From Neoarius graeffei (lineage: Eukaryota > Chordata > Actinopteri > Siluriformes > Ariidae): a stretch of 64,000 nt of DNA. This document shows, one piece after another, positions 56,328 through 64,000 of the stretch (its first letter is position 1; the number at the start of each line of letters is the position of its first letter). The notes beneath the pieces are model-generated. The model had not been told where the DNA came from. It saw only the letters and a program-made list of their open reading frames with translations, and did not search any database. The position numbers and the translations under genes are program-made. Location of the stretch: positions 93,080,539 through 93,144,538 of the forward strand of contig NC_083577.1 in assembly GCF_027579695.1 (NCBI RefSeq). The letters are read 5' to 3'.

Positions 56328-59145
56328 AAAGAATAACTATTTCTGTCCAATACTTGAAGCAATAATTGCAATTGTAAAAAAAAAAGGCACTAAATTAACA
56401 ATTTTAAAATAAAGCGTGAGTTTCTGAATTTTTCTTCTTGTTTTCATTAACTCCCATCCCACATCATTTAACACATGTCTGCTAGTTCCTCTCATGGCAC
56501 CCGTCACTACTTTTGCAGCTTCATATTGAACAAGTTCGAGGAGATCACGCTCACTTGCATTACAACCATCCCAAACCACATCTGCATATTCCATAACTGG
56601 ATGTATCAGGCTTTTATACAGCCTATCAAGAGTTTTTCTGTCCACTTTAAGCTTAATTTCTTTGAGCATATTTACACGTTTACATGTTTTTTGTATATTC
56701 TCAAAACATGAGCCTTCCACGAGAGATTGCTCATAAAAGTGACACCTAAGTGGGTGTGTTGTGATACGTTTTTGACCTTGCAGCCATCAAGAAAAAGGTC
56801 AGGATGAAAGGGCTTGGTGCGCTTAACTGAAAACGTCATACATACTGTTTTTGTTGGGTTAATAGTAACAAGCCAACGGTTGGCCCAATTACCTATCTTG
56901 GCAAGATCGTTATTAAGCTTATTTCCAGACACACTGGGGGTCACTGACTATGTCAAATAAAGAGGTATCATCCGCATAGAGTAAGCAATCTGATTGCAAA
57001 TTGTCAGTAATATCATTAATGTATACCAAGAAAAGTAAGGGCCCTAACACTGAGCCTTGAGGTACCCCAGCCTTTATACCTGCCCACTCAGACAATTGCC
57101 CATCGACGACGACTCTTTGGCTACGGCCCGAAAGATAGCTCCTGAACCAACTGAAAAGTGGATCCCGTACACCAATTGCTTCAAGTTTATATGCAAGTCC
57201 TTCATGCCAGACACGATCAAAAGCTTTACTTATATCTAAGTACACCATGCGTACCTCTTTCCCCTGTTCGAATGCCTCATAAATTTTGTGTGTCATATAA
57301 ACAAGTTGGTTCACAGTGCTGTCACCTGGACAGAAGCCAGACTGCAGTGGATTTAAGAAACTAATATCCAGGAGAAAATTATACATTCTAATAAAAACTA
57401 CTTTTTCAATTATTTTAGATAGAGAATTTAAAAGCGAAACCGGGCGATAATTAGATTTTTCCTGTCGATCATCTTTTTTGAAAATAGGAATCACATTTGC
57501 AAGTTTTAGTGCATCTGGAAAAACACCAAGCGCGAAAAAGAGATTTACAAGCTTACTAAAAGACCTCGTCAGGCCTTTTGAACATATTTTAATAATTTTG
57601 TTACCAAATCCGTCAGGCCCGCAAGCCTTGCTAATATCCACGCTGCATAGCAAATCATTCATTTCTCTTTCAGATGTAGTTATAGTTGAAAAATTTTAAA
57701 TCTTGAAAAAGCACTGTTTCGTTAGGGAGTTCAGCCGCACTGTCATCAATGTTACTTTGACTAACAAAATATGAATTAAATAAATTCGCTTTCTCACGCG
57801 CGTCACTGACCACCCCTCCACTATCTACCAAAGATGGGATTGAACCATGAAGCTTTTGTCCGTAAATTAACTTTATAGTCCCCCACCACTTTTTTGCACT
57901 AACTTCAGGGTCAGAAAGCCGATCATTTAATTTTTTTATAATATTTCACTTTTTTAGATTTAATTAATGAACAGGTACGGTTTCTCTGAACTCTGTAATT
58001 TTCCCCAAGATGCTGCCGATTTTGTTATGGAGTAGAATTTAAGTAGCCTGTTTCTTTTTCTAATGGCTTGCCTCACTTCGCTATCCATCCAGGGTTTATC
58101 GTGTGGGCGAATGACAACTGTTTTATGCCTAATAAACTGCTCAACTATACGTTTGACATCACGAAACCAATCATTCTAAACAATATTCATATCACTACAC
58201 CCACTCTGAATCGAGTCCCAAAGGTATTCGCTAAGCGTGTTGTTCAACTCTTCCTCATTAAAATTATTAAAATCCCAAACCTGCCACTTATAGCATTTGC
58301 GTTTAAGTAAAGAAATGTTAATCTTAGCAAAAATATAACAATGGTCGCAAATAGCCAGTGGACTAAGCGTGCCCAAATTTACAAAAAAGCCTGGCCAATT
58401 TGTTATCATTAAATCAAGTAGAGTGGAACCAGAATCAGTAATGCGAGTCGGTTCATTTATAATCTGCGATAAACCATTGCATTCCATCCAGCTGTACAAA
58501 AGATTTCCAAAATCAGTGCAGTCAGATGGAACATCAGCATTATACTGGGCGTTGAAGTCGCCCAAAAGAACAATAAAGGTGTTTGGGCCGTAATTTACTC
58601 TATCGATACTATAAAAAAAAGATTCCTTTCCCTATTGGCGTATTCCGGCCTATAACAAACCGCGCACAGGAGTTTAAGTGAACTAATTTTTATTTCAACC
58701 CAAAGTACTTCAAAATCTTTTGATTCCAGATCCATTCTTCTTTTAGCAACAAGGTCAGATTTGACATATAATGCCACAGCCCCCCGCCCTCCTACCATCT
58801 GATCTGTCCAAACGAAAAAGCGGACAATAACCCGGAATATCGAATAAGTGGTTAGGTATGGTGTCATTCAACCATGTCTCACTCAAACCAAAAATATGAA
58901 AATTTCCATTCGACATTGTTGAAGTGATCTCCTCGAACTTTTCAACTACACTTGATTCACGAGATATATTAATACTGCGCGCATTTAAATGACCAATCAA
59001 CAAGAAAACCGAACGATCCCTAGGCCCGGGATTAGACTCAACCTCGGCGCACATAAGAAAAAAAATAGCAAGCAATACGAACACATGTAAACAATGAAAT
59101 AACAAGCCTTTAGATAAAAAGGAAATGTTTGCTCGGAGAACCATC
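56328..59145 (-). pseudogene. LINE-F ORF2: 2A-like leader, endonuclease and RT
   Basis: It opens with a hydrophobic leader (LLFHCLHVFVLLAIFFLM) and CAEVESNPGPRD, a 2A-like end. Endonuclease motifs: IGHLNARSINIS, IFGLSETWLND, DGRRAGGCGI (about 58,790), VCYRPEYA, MGDFNAQYN (about 58,560), SGSTLLDLMITN. RT: DISKACGPDGFGNKIIKICS, SNYRPVSLLNSLSKIIEK, LNPLQSGFCPGDSTVNQLVY, YLDISKAFDRVWHEGL, AGVPQGSVLGPLLFLVYIND, LLYADDTSLFD (57,662-56,960), then MTFSVKR and HLGVTFMSNLSWKAHV. Frames shift near 58,860, 58,590, 58,170, 57,660 and 56,940. Continues after Rex3 at 53,020. Confidence 0.85.
59022..59045 (-). other. 2A-like motif EVESNPGP at ORF2 N-terminus
   Basis: Eight codons reading E-V-E-S-N-P-G-P, next to a hydrophobic stretch. 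The consensus of translational 2A signals is D-x-E-x-N-P-G-P; the first Asp is Glu here. 2A-like sequences are known at ORF2 N-termini of CR1/L2/Crack/Rex1-type LINEs. Confidence 0.8.
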
Positions 59146-59515
59146 TCATTATCTCTAGCCGCTTTATCCTGTTCTACAGGGTCGCAGGCGAGCTGGATCC
59201 TATCCCAGCTGACTACGGGTGAAAGGCGGGGTTCACCCTGGACAAGTTGCCAGGTCATCACAGGGCTGACACATAGACAGAGACAACCATTCACACTCAC
59301 ATTCACACCTACGCTCAATTTAGAGTCACCAGTTAACCTAACCTGCATGTCTTTGGACTGTGGGGGAAACCGGAGCACCCGGAGGAAACCCACGCGGACA
59401 CGGGGAGAACATGCAAACTCCGCACAGAAAGGCCCTCGCCGGCCCCGGGGCTCGAACCCAGAACCTTCTTGCTGTGAGGTGACAGCGCTAACCACTACAC
59501 CACCATGCCGCCCCA
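59146..59515 (-). mobile_element. tRNA-derived SINE, copy 6
   Basis: Complete minus-strand copy between ORF1 and ORF2 of LINE-F. Imperfect flanks CTCGGAGAACC and CTCCGAGAGCC may be its target duplication. The head is on the right with the A box near 59,495 and B box near 59,455. Confidence 0.9.
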
Positions 59516-59749
59516 CTCCGAGAGCCAATCTTAGAGAATTAAACAGCCCTATTGCGACCCTATATACAGTAACTCAATAGAAACTCCCATTTAAAGGCAA
59601 AAAAAAAAATTGATGATACTGCTCACCTCAATTTGCTGCACAAGAACACATATTAAGACAATAAAAATAAAGTAGTAGAAATAAATACTGAATAGGCAAG
59701 AAACTCTCTAGCTCTAGGTATCCACGGTGTCTTCATCCTCTTCGGCAGC

Positions 59750-60481
59750 TTATGTCAAATCGAATCTTGTCAGGTCTTCAAACCTTGTGATTCGAAAGAC
59801 TCTATCATCCCTGCGCACCATGATGGTCCCGTCGACTGAATAAATGGAAAAACCATCCCCACTCTCCTTCAACTCCTTTTTGATCGCCATAAGCAGATCG
59901 TAGTTCGCCTTGGTCAGGTCTTCATTTATGTAGATCTTTTTGCGCCCCAGCCCGCTCTTAGCTCGCATGATTTTCATCTTCGCCATGTAGCCCGAGAGCT
60001 TCATGATAATAGGCCTTGGCGGCGCCTCTGCCTGGCCAAGGCGTGCTAACTTGGGACGACTGACGCAGTGAGCCCTGTCTATTTCATTCCGACCGATATC
60101 CACTTTCAATTTCTCCTTGCACAAATCCAGGACTTTGGTATAACAGTTCTCCCCTTCCTCTTCTTTAATCCCAAAAACTCTAATATTGTTTCTTCTCGAA
60201 TACTGCTCGTTGTGGTTTGTCTTGGCCTGGGTTGTTTCAAGTTGCTTTTTCAGAATGGCGACTTCTTTCTCCAGTTCACTAATTCTAGCATTCAATGGCT
60301 CAACTGCCTGCTGGATGGCTCGGTTGACCGCTCTCAAAATGACTTCCTGAAACACTTGTGAATTTGAGATGTAGTCGTTGAACCGTTTCACAAAAGCAGA
60401 ATCAGTTGGTGTTGCTGCAGCGCTCGTTGATCTTGTACATACACCACTAGCTGCCATTCCTCCGCTGGAGTAAACTTTCAA
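59750..60481 (-). CDS. LINE-F ORF1, coiled-coil nucleic-acid-binding protein
   Basis: 243 codons without a break. Residues 1-45 are a Ser/Thr/Ala-rich start (MKVYSSGGMAASGVCTRSTS). Then comes a helical region with heptad-like spacing (VNRAIQQAVEPLNARISELE, KEVAILKKQLETTQAK), a basic junction (NEQYSRRNNIRVFGI) that opens an RRM-like fold, and a C-terminal domain with AHCVSRPKL, PRPIIMKLSGYMAKMKIMR and KKIYINEDLTKANYDLL. The layout is that of L1-type ORF1 proteins that package LINE RNA as trimers; several CR1/L2-like elements also carry it. The first Met may be slightly upstream of the native start (MAASGVC is an alternative). Confidence 0.85.
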   Translation of the reverse strand: MKVYSSGGMAASGVCTRSTSAAATPTDSAFVKRFNDYISNSQVFQEVILRAVNRAIQQAVEPLNARISELEKEVAILKKQLETTQAKTNHNEQYSRRNNIRVFGIKEEEGENCYTKVLDLCKEKLKVDIGRNEIDRAHCVSRPKLARLGQAEAPPRPIIMKLSGYMAKMKIMRAKSGLGRKKIYINEDLTKANYDLLMAIKKELKESGDGFSIYSVDGTIMVRRDDRVFRITRFEDLTRFDLT

Positions 60482-60989
60482 CCTCCGTCACACAGCTCAA
60501 AAACGAAGAAAACACACTTGCTTAGTTTAGAACAAATGCTGTGGAAAACCCGAGCAAAGACGAGTTAACCTAGCTGGAAAGCATTAATCTTTTAAGTAGA
60601 AACCAGAAATAAGTAGAAAGCTCAAAGAACGTCCACGTCGCTACATCAATGTAGCTTCTTGGTGTGAGGTGACAGCGCCACTTTGAATTGCTCTGCGATG
60701 GAAAGGAAAAGGGCTGTAAGATGTCTCGAATAAGATCAGTGGTTGTCCTGGGAGCACCCCGAAGTATTGATGGGAACAAGTTGTCTTCCCCAACACACAG
60801 TTTATAGGTGCATAAATACCTGCCGCCAGTATGCACATGAAGACTAGGGTTCCAGTTAGTTAGTTTGGGATTGGCTTTAGGGAGGGGGTGGTCCTTATTC
60901 AGTCTCCCTGTGGTTGTGAACTGTGTGAATCGTATTCTCATTTTGTTCTTTTGGAGGTTCTGGCTAGGTACTCTGTGATTGGGGTAAAA

Positions 60990-62000
60990 CATGGAGACTA
61001 AGCATAGTAATGCTTTGGTCTCCGAGTTTCTAAAAAGGCCATCATGTAGCACTTTAACTCAGTTGGCCAAGGCAGATTTATTTGATTTGGCAATTAACTT
61101 AGGCTGGTTGAAAACTGACAAGGTACCAAAGAAGTCTGAGATGAGGGGTATCTGTACCTGCCAAGCTGTTGGAAGTGGCTCAGGCTTCAACAGTTCCCAA
61201 TCCAGTCAGTTCAGGGCTTGTTGATGGTATGTTTTCAGTTGAACAGTATATACAGCTAGAAAAGGAAAAGGCTAAATTAGAAATTAAGTTGAAGTTTGAG
61301 CTGGAGAAGGTGAGGAAGAGGGCTGACTTAGCATTGGAAAGGGAAAAAGTTAAGGTTGAGCAGTTGCAGTTGGACATAGTGAGGGAAGGGAAGGCACGTG
61401 AGTAATTGTTAGCCAGTAGTAGAAGTGGATCAACTGGTTTTGACTGCGCTGAAAGCTTGAGGCTGCTGCCTAGATTTGATGAGAAGGATCCAGACACATT
61501 GTTTGCATTGCTTGAGCGTGTGGCACAAGTTAAAGGATGGCAGGATAACTGAAAGATCATAAAACTATGATGTTTCAGTGTGTGTTCGCAGGAAAGGCCC
61601 AGAGAGCTTTTTCTGCCCTTAGTTCTGTTGAAAGTGGCAATGATGCTAAAGTTAAAGCTGCAGTTCTAAAAGCATATGAATTAGTCCCAGAAGCATGCAG
61701 GCAGACGTTTAGGAACTGGAAGAAGGGGGACAAGCGAACTCATGTTGGACTTGCACAGGATATTTTTGGCTCATTTTACCCACTGGTATTCTGCCTCTGG
61801 GGTGGACACTTATCAGGATTTGTGTGATTTAATTGTATTAGAGCAGTTTAAGGTTTCATTGCCTGCCCACCTTGCCACTTACATTAATGAGAGAAAGGTG
61901 AAGACAGCTACATGCTTTAACACATGCTGGTGGTTCAGTAATTGGTCAAGTCCACAGAGGCAATCAGCAGATGGAGAATTTCTCCAGCCTCAGTGTAACT
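60990..62000 (+). pseudogene. Gypsy-type gag relic with capsid similar to SCAN domain
   Basis: The start METKHSNALVSEFLKRPSCS leads into a domain with LAKADLFDLAINLGWL, then a strongly charged coiled coil (QLEKEKAKLEIKLKFELEKV, about 61,245-61,400). The capsid part reads LRLLPRFDEKDPDTLFALLE, GKAQRAFSALSS, VKAAVLKAYELVPEACRQTF, RNWKKGDKRTHVGLA and CDLIVLEQFKVSLPAHLATY. Frameshifts or stops lie near 61,195, 61,405, 61,550 and 61,760. No protease, RT or LTR was recognised. The DPDTLF and LVLEQF blocks are shared with the gag of SCAN-like Gypsy elements. Not the same family as Gypsy copies 1 and 2. Confidence 0.8.
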
Positions 62001-62344
62001 TTACATTTTCTGCCATCTTCAGGACAGAGGAGTTTACACTTTTGTGGTTTCTTGCTAGCATGACAACCTGTGCTTTTTTCTTCCTGTCTTATTAACTACA
62101 AGGGAAAGCAATGCTGGTGAGGGAATGATTGTTTATAACTCCTATAAAATTTTCAGTCATTGAGGGGGGAACCTCGGGCAATTTGTGCTCTTACAGGAAA
62201 TGACCATCTTTAGGGTGGTAACAGTAACTTTGTTTCTCTCTTAGAGATTGATTGTGTAGTGCTGTTATAGGAAAACAGTGTTTTATATTCAACAATCTTT
62301 GGTGTGCTTCATGCTGATGAAGACTTTTGTTTTTCCATTCACAG

Positions 62345-62485
62345 CTACAAAGAAAAGATAACAGGGCTGTCTATGATCCATAACGACTGTCCCATCAAAC
62401 CGCTGGACTTGGCTGTGTTCTGGACCGAGTTTGTGATGAGACATGGAGAGGCTGAGCATCTGAGATTGGCTGCTCACCATCTGAC
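62345..62485 (+). pseudogene. UDP-glucuronosyltransferase exon 5, 5' part (dead)
   Basis: After the acceptor TTTTTCCATTCACAG the exon starts with one base completing a codon, then [40 protein letters not shown] and LAAHHLT. This is the last UGT exon just before the membrane anchor. Entry phase equals that expected for exon 5 of UGT1A-type genes (exon 4 ends with two bases of a codon). After AAHHLT the expected YQYHSLDV and transmembrane helix are replaced by unrelated sequence and a stop. Exon 4 was not found between 34.2 and 62.3 kb. Confidence 0.9.
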
Positions 62486-62519
62486 TTCTAGTGTAAGAGG
62501 ATACATCTATGGTCAATGA

Positions 62520-62935
62520 GAGATACAAATCATAAAACGTACCAAACTCAGGATAGTACAGGAGGACTCCAAAAATGGCAGTGAGTGGACAGGGTGCAAT
62601 GTCAGTATCTAGGACTTTAGACATAATCTTAAAGTTTTTCCAAAATCCTGTTAACTTTGAGCTTAATAAGAAGGTATGGGCTAGGTGAGACTGGACAGAG
62701 GCACATCTCTTACAGGTTCTTGCTCAGGCCAGGAAAGTATTTTGCTAATTTGGCTTTGCTTAAATGCATTCTATATCACACTTAAAATTGTACCAGATTA
62801 AGATGGGCACAGGATGAGGAATGGTTAACTTGTAATTTGGTTTTGTCCCACCAGGGGTCCTGAAACTGGACTTCCAGCTCAACATTACATTCTTGTTTGA
62901 TTTTGGCAAGTGGAGAAGGGTCAGATTGAAGAATA
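62520..62935 (-). mobile_element. Probable L1-like LINE C-terminal fragment
   Basis: Minus strand ARTCKRCASVQSHLAHTF with following hydrophobic and basic residues resembles the CxxC...H end of L1-type ORF2, followed by DIAPCPLTAIFGVLLYYPEF. Upstream, VELEVQFQDPWWDKTKLQVN fits the preceding part. Frameshifted and truncated. It replaces the end of UGT exon 5. Confidence 0.5.
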
Positions 62936-63440
62936 TAGGTGTCAGCCCTGTCAGGCCTGCTGGTTTATCTAGAATATTTGAGTCTTCAGATTCTTGAGAC
63001 TAGACAAACATTATAACATGGGTTATATAGGTCATATGAAAATATAATCATGTATTTTCTGATTATTTTCCATGTACCAATAACATGGAAAATATGCAGC
63101 ACATAAAAACTAGAAGGGCACTTGATAAAGTGGATACCTCCACCAAGTCAAATATCTGGATTTTCCATCAAAATTCACACCCTTCCTCAAAATATCATAA
63201 AAATCTTTTTACTACTTTTTGAGTTTCATTGGGGGAAAAAAAAATCCTATATCTGACAGAGAGGAGCCACTGCGTGTGTATGCGCTGCCATCTTGGAACA
63301 GTTTTTCATGGATCATTCTGGTTTGGTGATCCTGATCAGCACCAAAAGTTATAGCAAAGTAATTCAGCCCAGAGGTATTCTTCATGTGAAATTTGGTGAT
63401 GATTGGTTGAAAACTGAGGGAGAAATAGCATCCTATAAAT
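62936..63440. other. Unassigned sequence
   Basis: Contains ACATGGAAAATAT-type inverted words near 63,070-63,095 and the block TGATTGGTTGAAAACTGAGG near 63,402. No gene or known repeat recognised. Confidence 0.45.
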
Positions 63441-63447
63441 GTTAGGA

Positions 63448-63464
63448 TAATAATAATAATAATA

Positions 63465-63499
<35 letters not shown>

Positions 63500-63537
63500 G
63501 AAGAAGAAGAAGAAGAAGAAGAAGAAGAAGAAGAAAT
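63448..63537. repeat. Compound microsatellite (AAT)n(GAT)n(GAA)n
   Basis: AAT units, then about 11 GAT/GATGAT units, then about 12 GAA units. The long apparent His- and Ser-rich frames on the minus strand are products of this repeat. Confidence 0.97.
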
Positions 63538-63699
63538 AAAGTAGAAAGCTCCTGAGTAAGAGTAAAAATTTGTGCCAGCACTGCTAGCACAAATTAAATA
63601 GCTGATTTGGTGTAATAAGACACATGCAAAAACAGTTATCCAAGGACAACACTGGTAGACACCCATGGGAGGTGAGTGGCAAAGCAATTACACATGGGA

Positions 63700-63905
63700 C
63701 AGGGAAGCCATGGTCTAATGGTTAGAGAAGCAGCTTTGAGTCCAAAAGGTCACTGGTTGGATTCCCTGGACCAGCAGGAATGGCTAAAGTGCTAACCTAA
63801 GCCCCAACTGCTCCATGGGCTGCTCTGGGTATGTTGCATGTCACTCTGGATAATGTAATGTACTGTGTGTGGTTGCAGTGACAACCAAGGGCTTAAAAGA
63901 GCTGA
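63700..63905 (+). mobile_element. Second tRNA-derived SINE type
   Basis: tRNA-like head AAGCCATGGTCTAATGGTTA with A box TAATGGTTAGAGAAGC and B box CACTGGTTGGATTCC, then an unrelated body ending near 63,900. It differs from the six copies of the other SINE. Confidence 0.7.
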
Positions 63906-64000
63906 GAGAAACTATAAATGGAAATAGCCACAAGGGGAAAAAAATACAGTAACGGTTGCTTATGTAGACTGGTGCCATAATCCATTTGCAAATAGTCTGG

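Larger units (their letters stand above)
52386..60560 (-). mobile_element. LINE-F (CR1/L2-like with coiled-coil ORF1), full length but interrupted
   Basis: A minus-strand, two-ORF LINE whose 5' end is near 60,560 and 3' end near 52,390. It is interrupted by a SINE (59,146-59,515) and by Rex3 (53,066-56,282). When those are removed about 4.6 kb remains, a normal full length. ORF1 is intact, ORF2 broken in several places. Confidence 0.85.

Noticed and set aside
63336..63687. Poly-His/poly-Leu and poly-Ser proteins
   Set aside because: Translations of the (AAT)(GAT)(GAA) microsatellite, not genes.

Overview
The window looks like a teleost fish chromosome segment that is almost wall-to-wall transposable elements, laid over the exploded remains of one host gene. 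Fish origin is supported by a full-length Rex3 retrotransposon (it contains matches to the widely used Rex3 PCR primer sites), Tc1-like transposons of teleost type, a Gypsy element with the rare integrase-before-RT order known from the cod Gmr1 group, six copies of one fish-type tRNA-derived SINE, Penelope-like and RLE-type LINE fragments, and a UDP-glucuronosyltransferase (UGT) gene relic. Species cannot be fixed from the sequence; an ostariophysan is my guess only.

Layout. 1-3.96 kb: end of a Gmr1-like Gypsy element (RT-RNase H-LTR) that landed inside the terminal repeat of a Tc1 element, itself split by a LINE. 4.6-14.4 kb: SINE, then an old minus-strand LINE (about 5.0-12.9 kb) interrupted by a complete minus-strand Gmr1-like Gypsy (5,872-10,820, TSD TTTGG), then a decayed second type of Tc1 element. 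14.4-21.9 kb: Penelope and Rex3 scraps and a minus-strand LINE with an RLE-type body (about 16.9-21.3 kb) carrying a solo LTR. 22.5-34.2 kb: UGT exon 1, cut in two by a 4.75-kb LINE that itself holds a hAT-like element, then four LINE pieces, then UGT exon 3. 34.7-35.6 kb: a near-perfect 251-bp-armed fold-back hAT-like element with a SINE in one arm. 36.3-43.4 kb: a convergent pair of damaged genes, SAM/HECT-like ubiquitin ligase (+) and a retroviral-integrase-type DDE transposase (-), with a second Tc1 copy in the transposase intron. 44-49.9 kb: LINE and Penelope pieces. 52.4-60.5 kb: a CR1/L2-like LINE (-) with coiled-coil ORF1 and an ORF2 whose N-terminus has a 2A-like EVESNPGP motif, interrupted by a SINE and by an intact 1,057-codon Rex3 with a 45-bp target-site duplication. 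61-64 kb: Gypsy gag relic, UGT exon 5 start, and simple repeats.

How it fits together. UGT pieces occur in order and on one strand (exon 1 at 22.5 and 27.9 kb, exon 3 at 34.1 kb, exon 5 at 62.3 kb) with conserved splice sites and matching phases; exons 2 and 4 were not found, and exon 1 has lost its start and carries a frameshift, a stop and a LINE. It is therefore a dead UGT locus about 40 kb long whose introns served as a landing pad. Nested insertions give a relative history. Many of the coding lesions are CGA-to-TGA changes, and the two LTRs of the complete Gypsy differ only by transitions plus one small indel, as expected for methylated, silenced repeats. Only Rex3 looks recent and possibly still competent.
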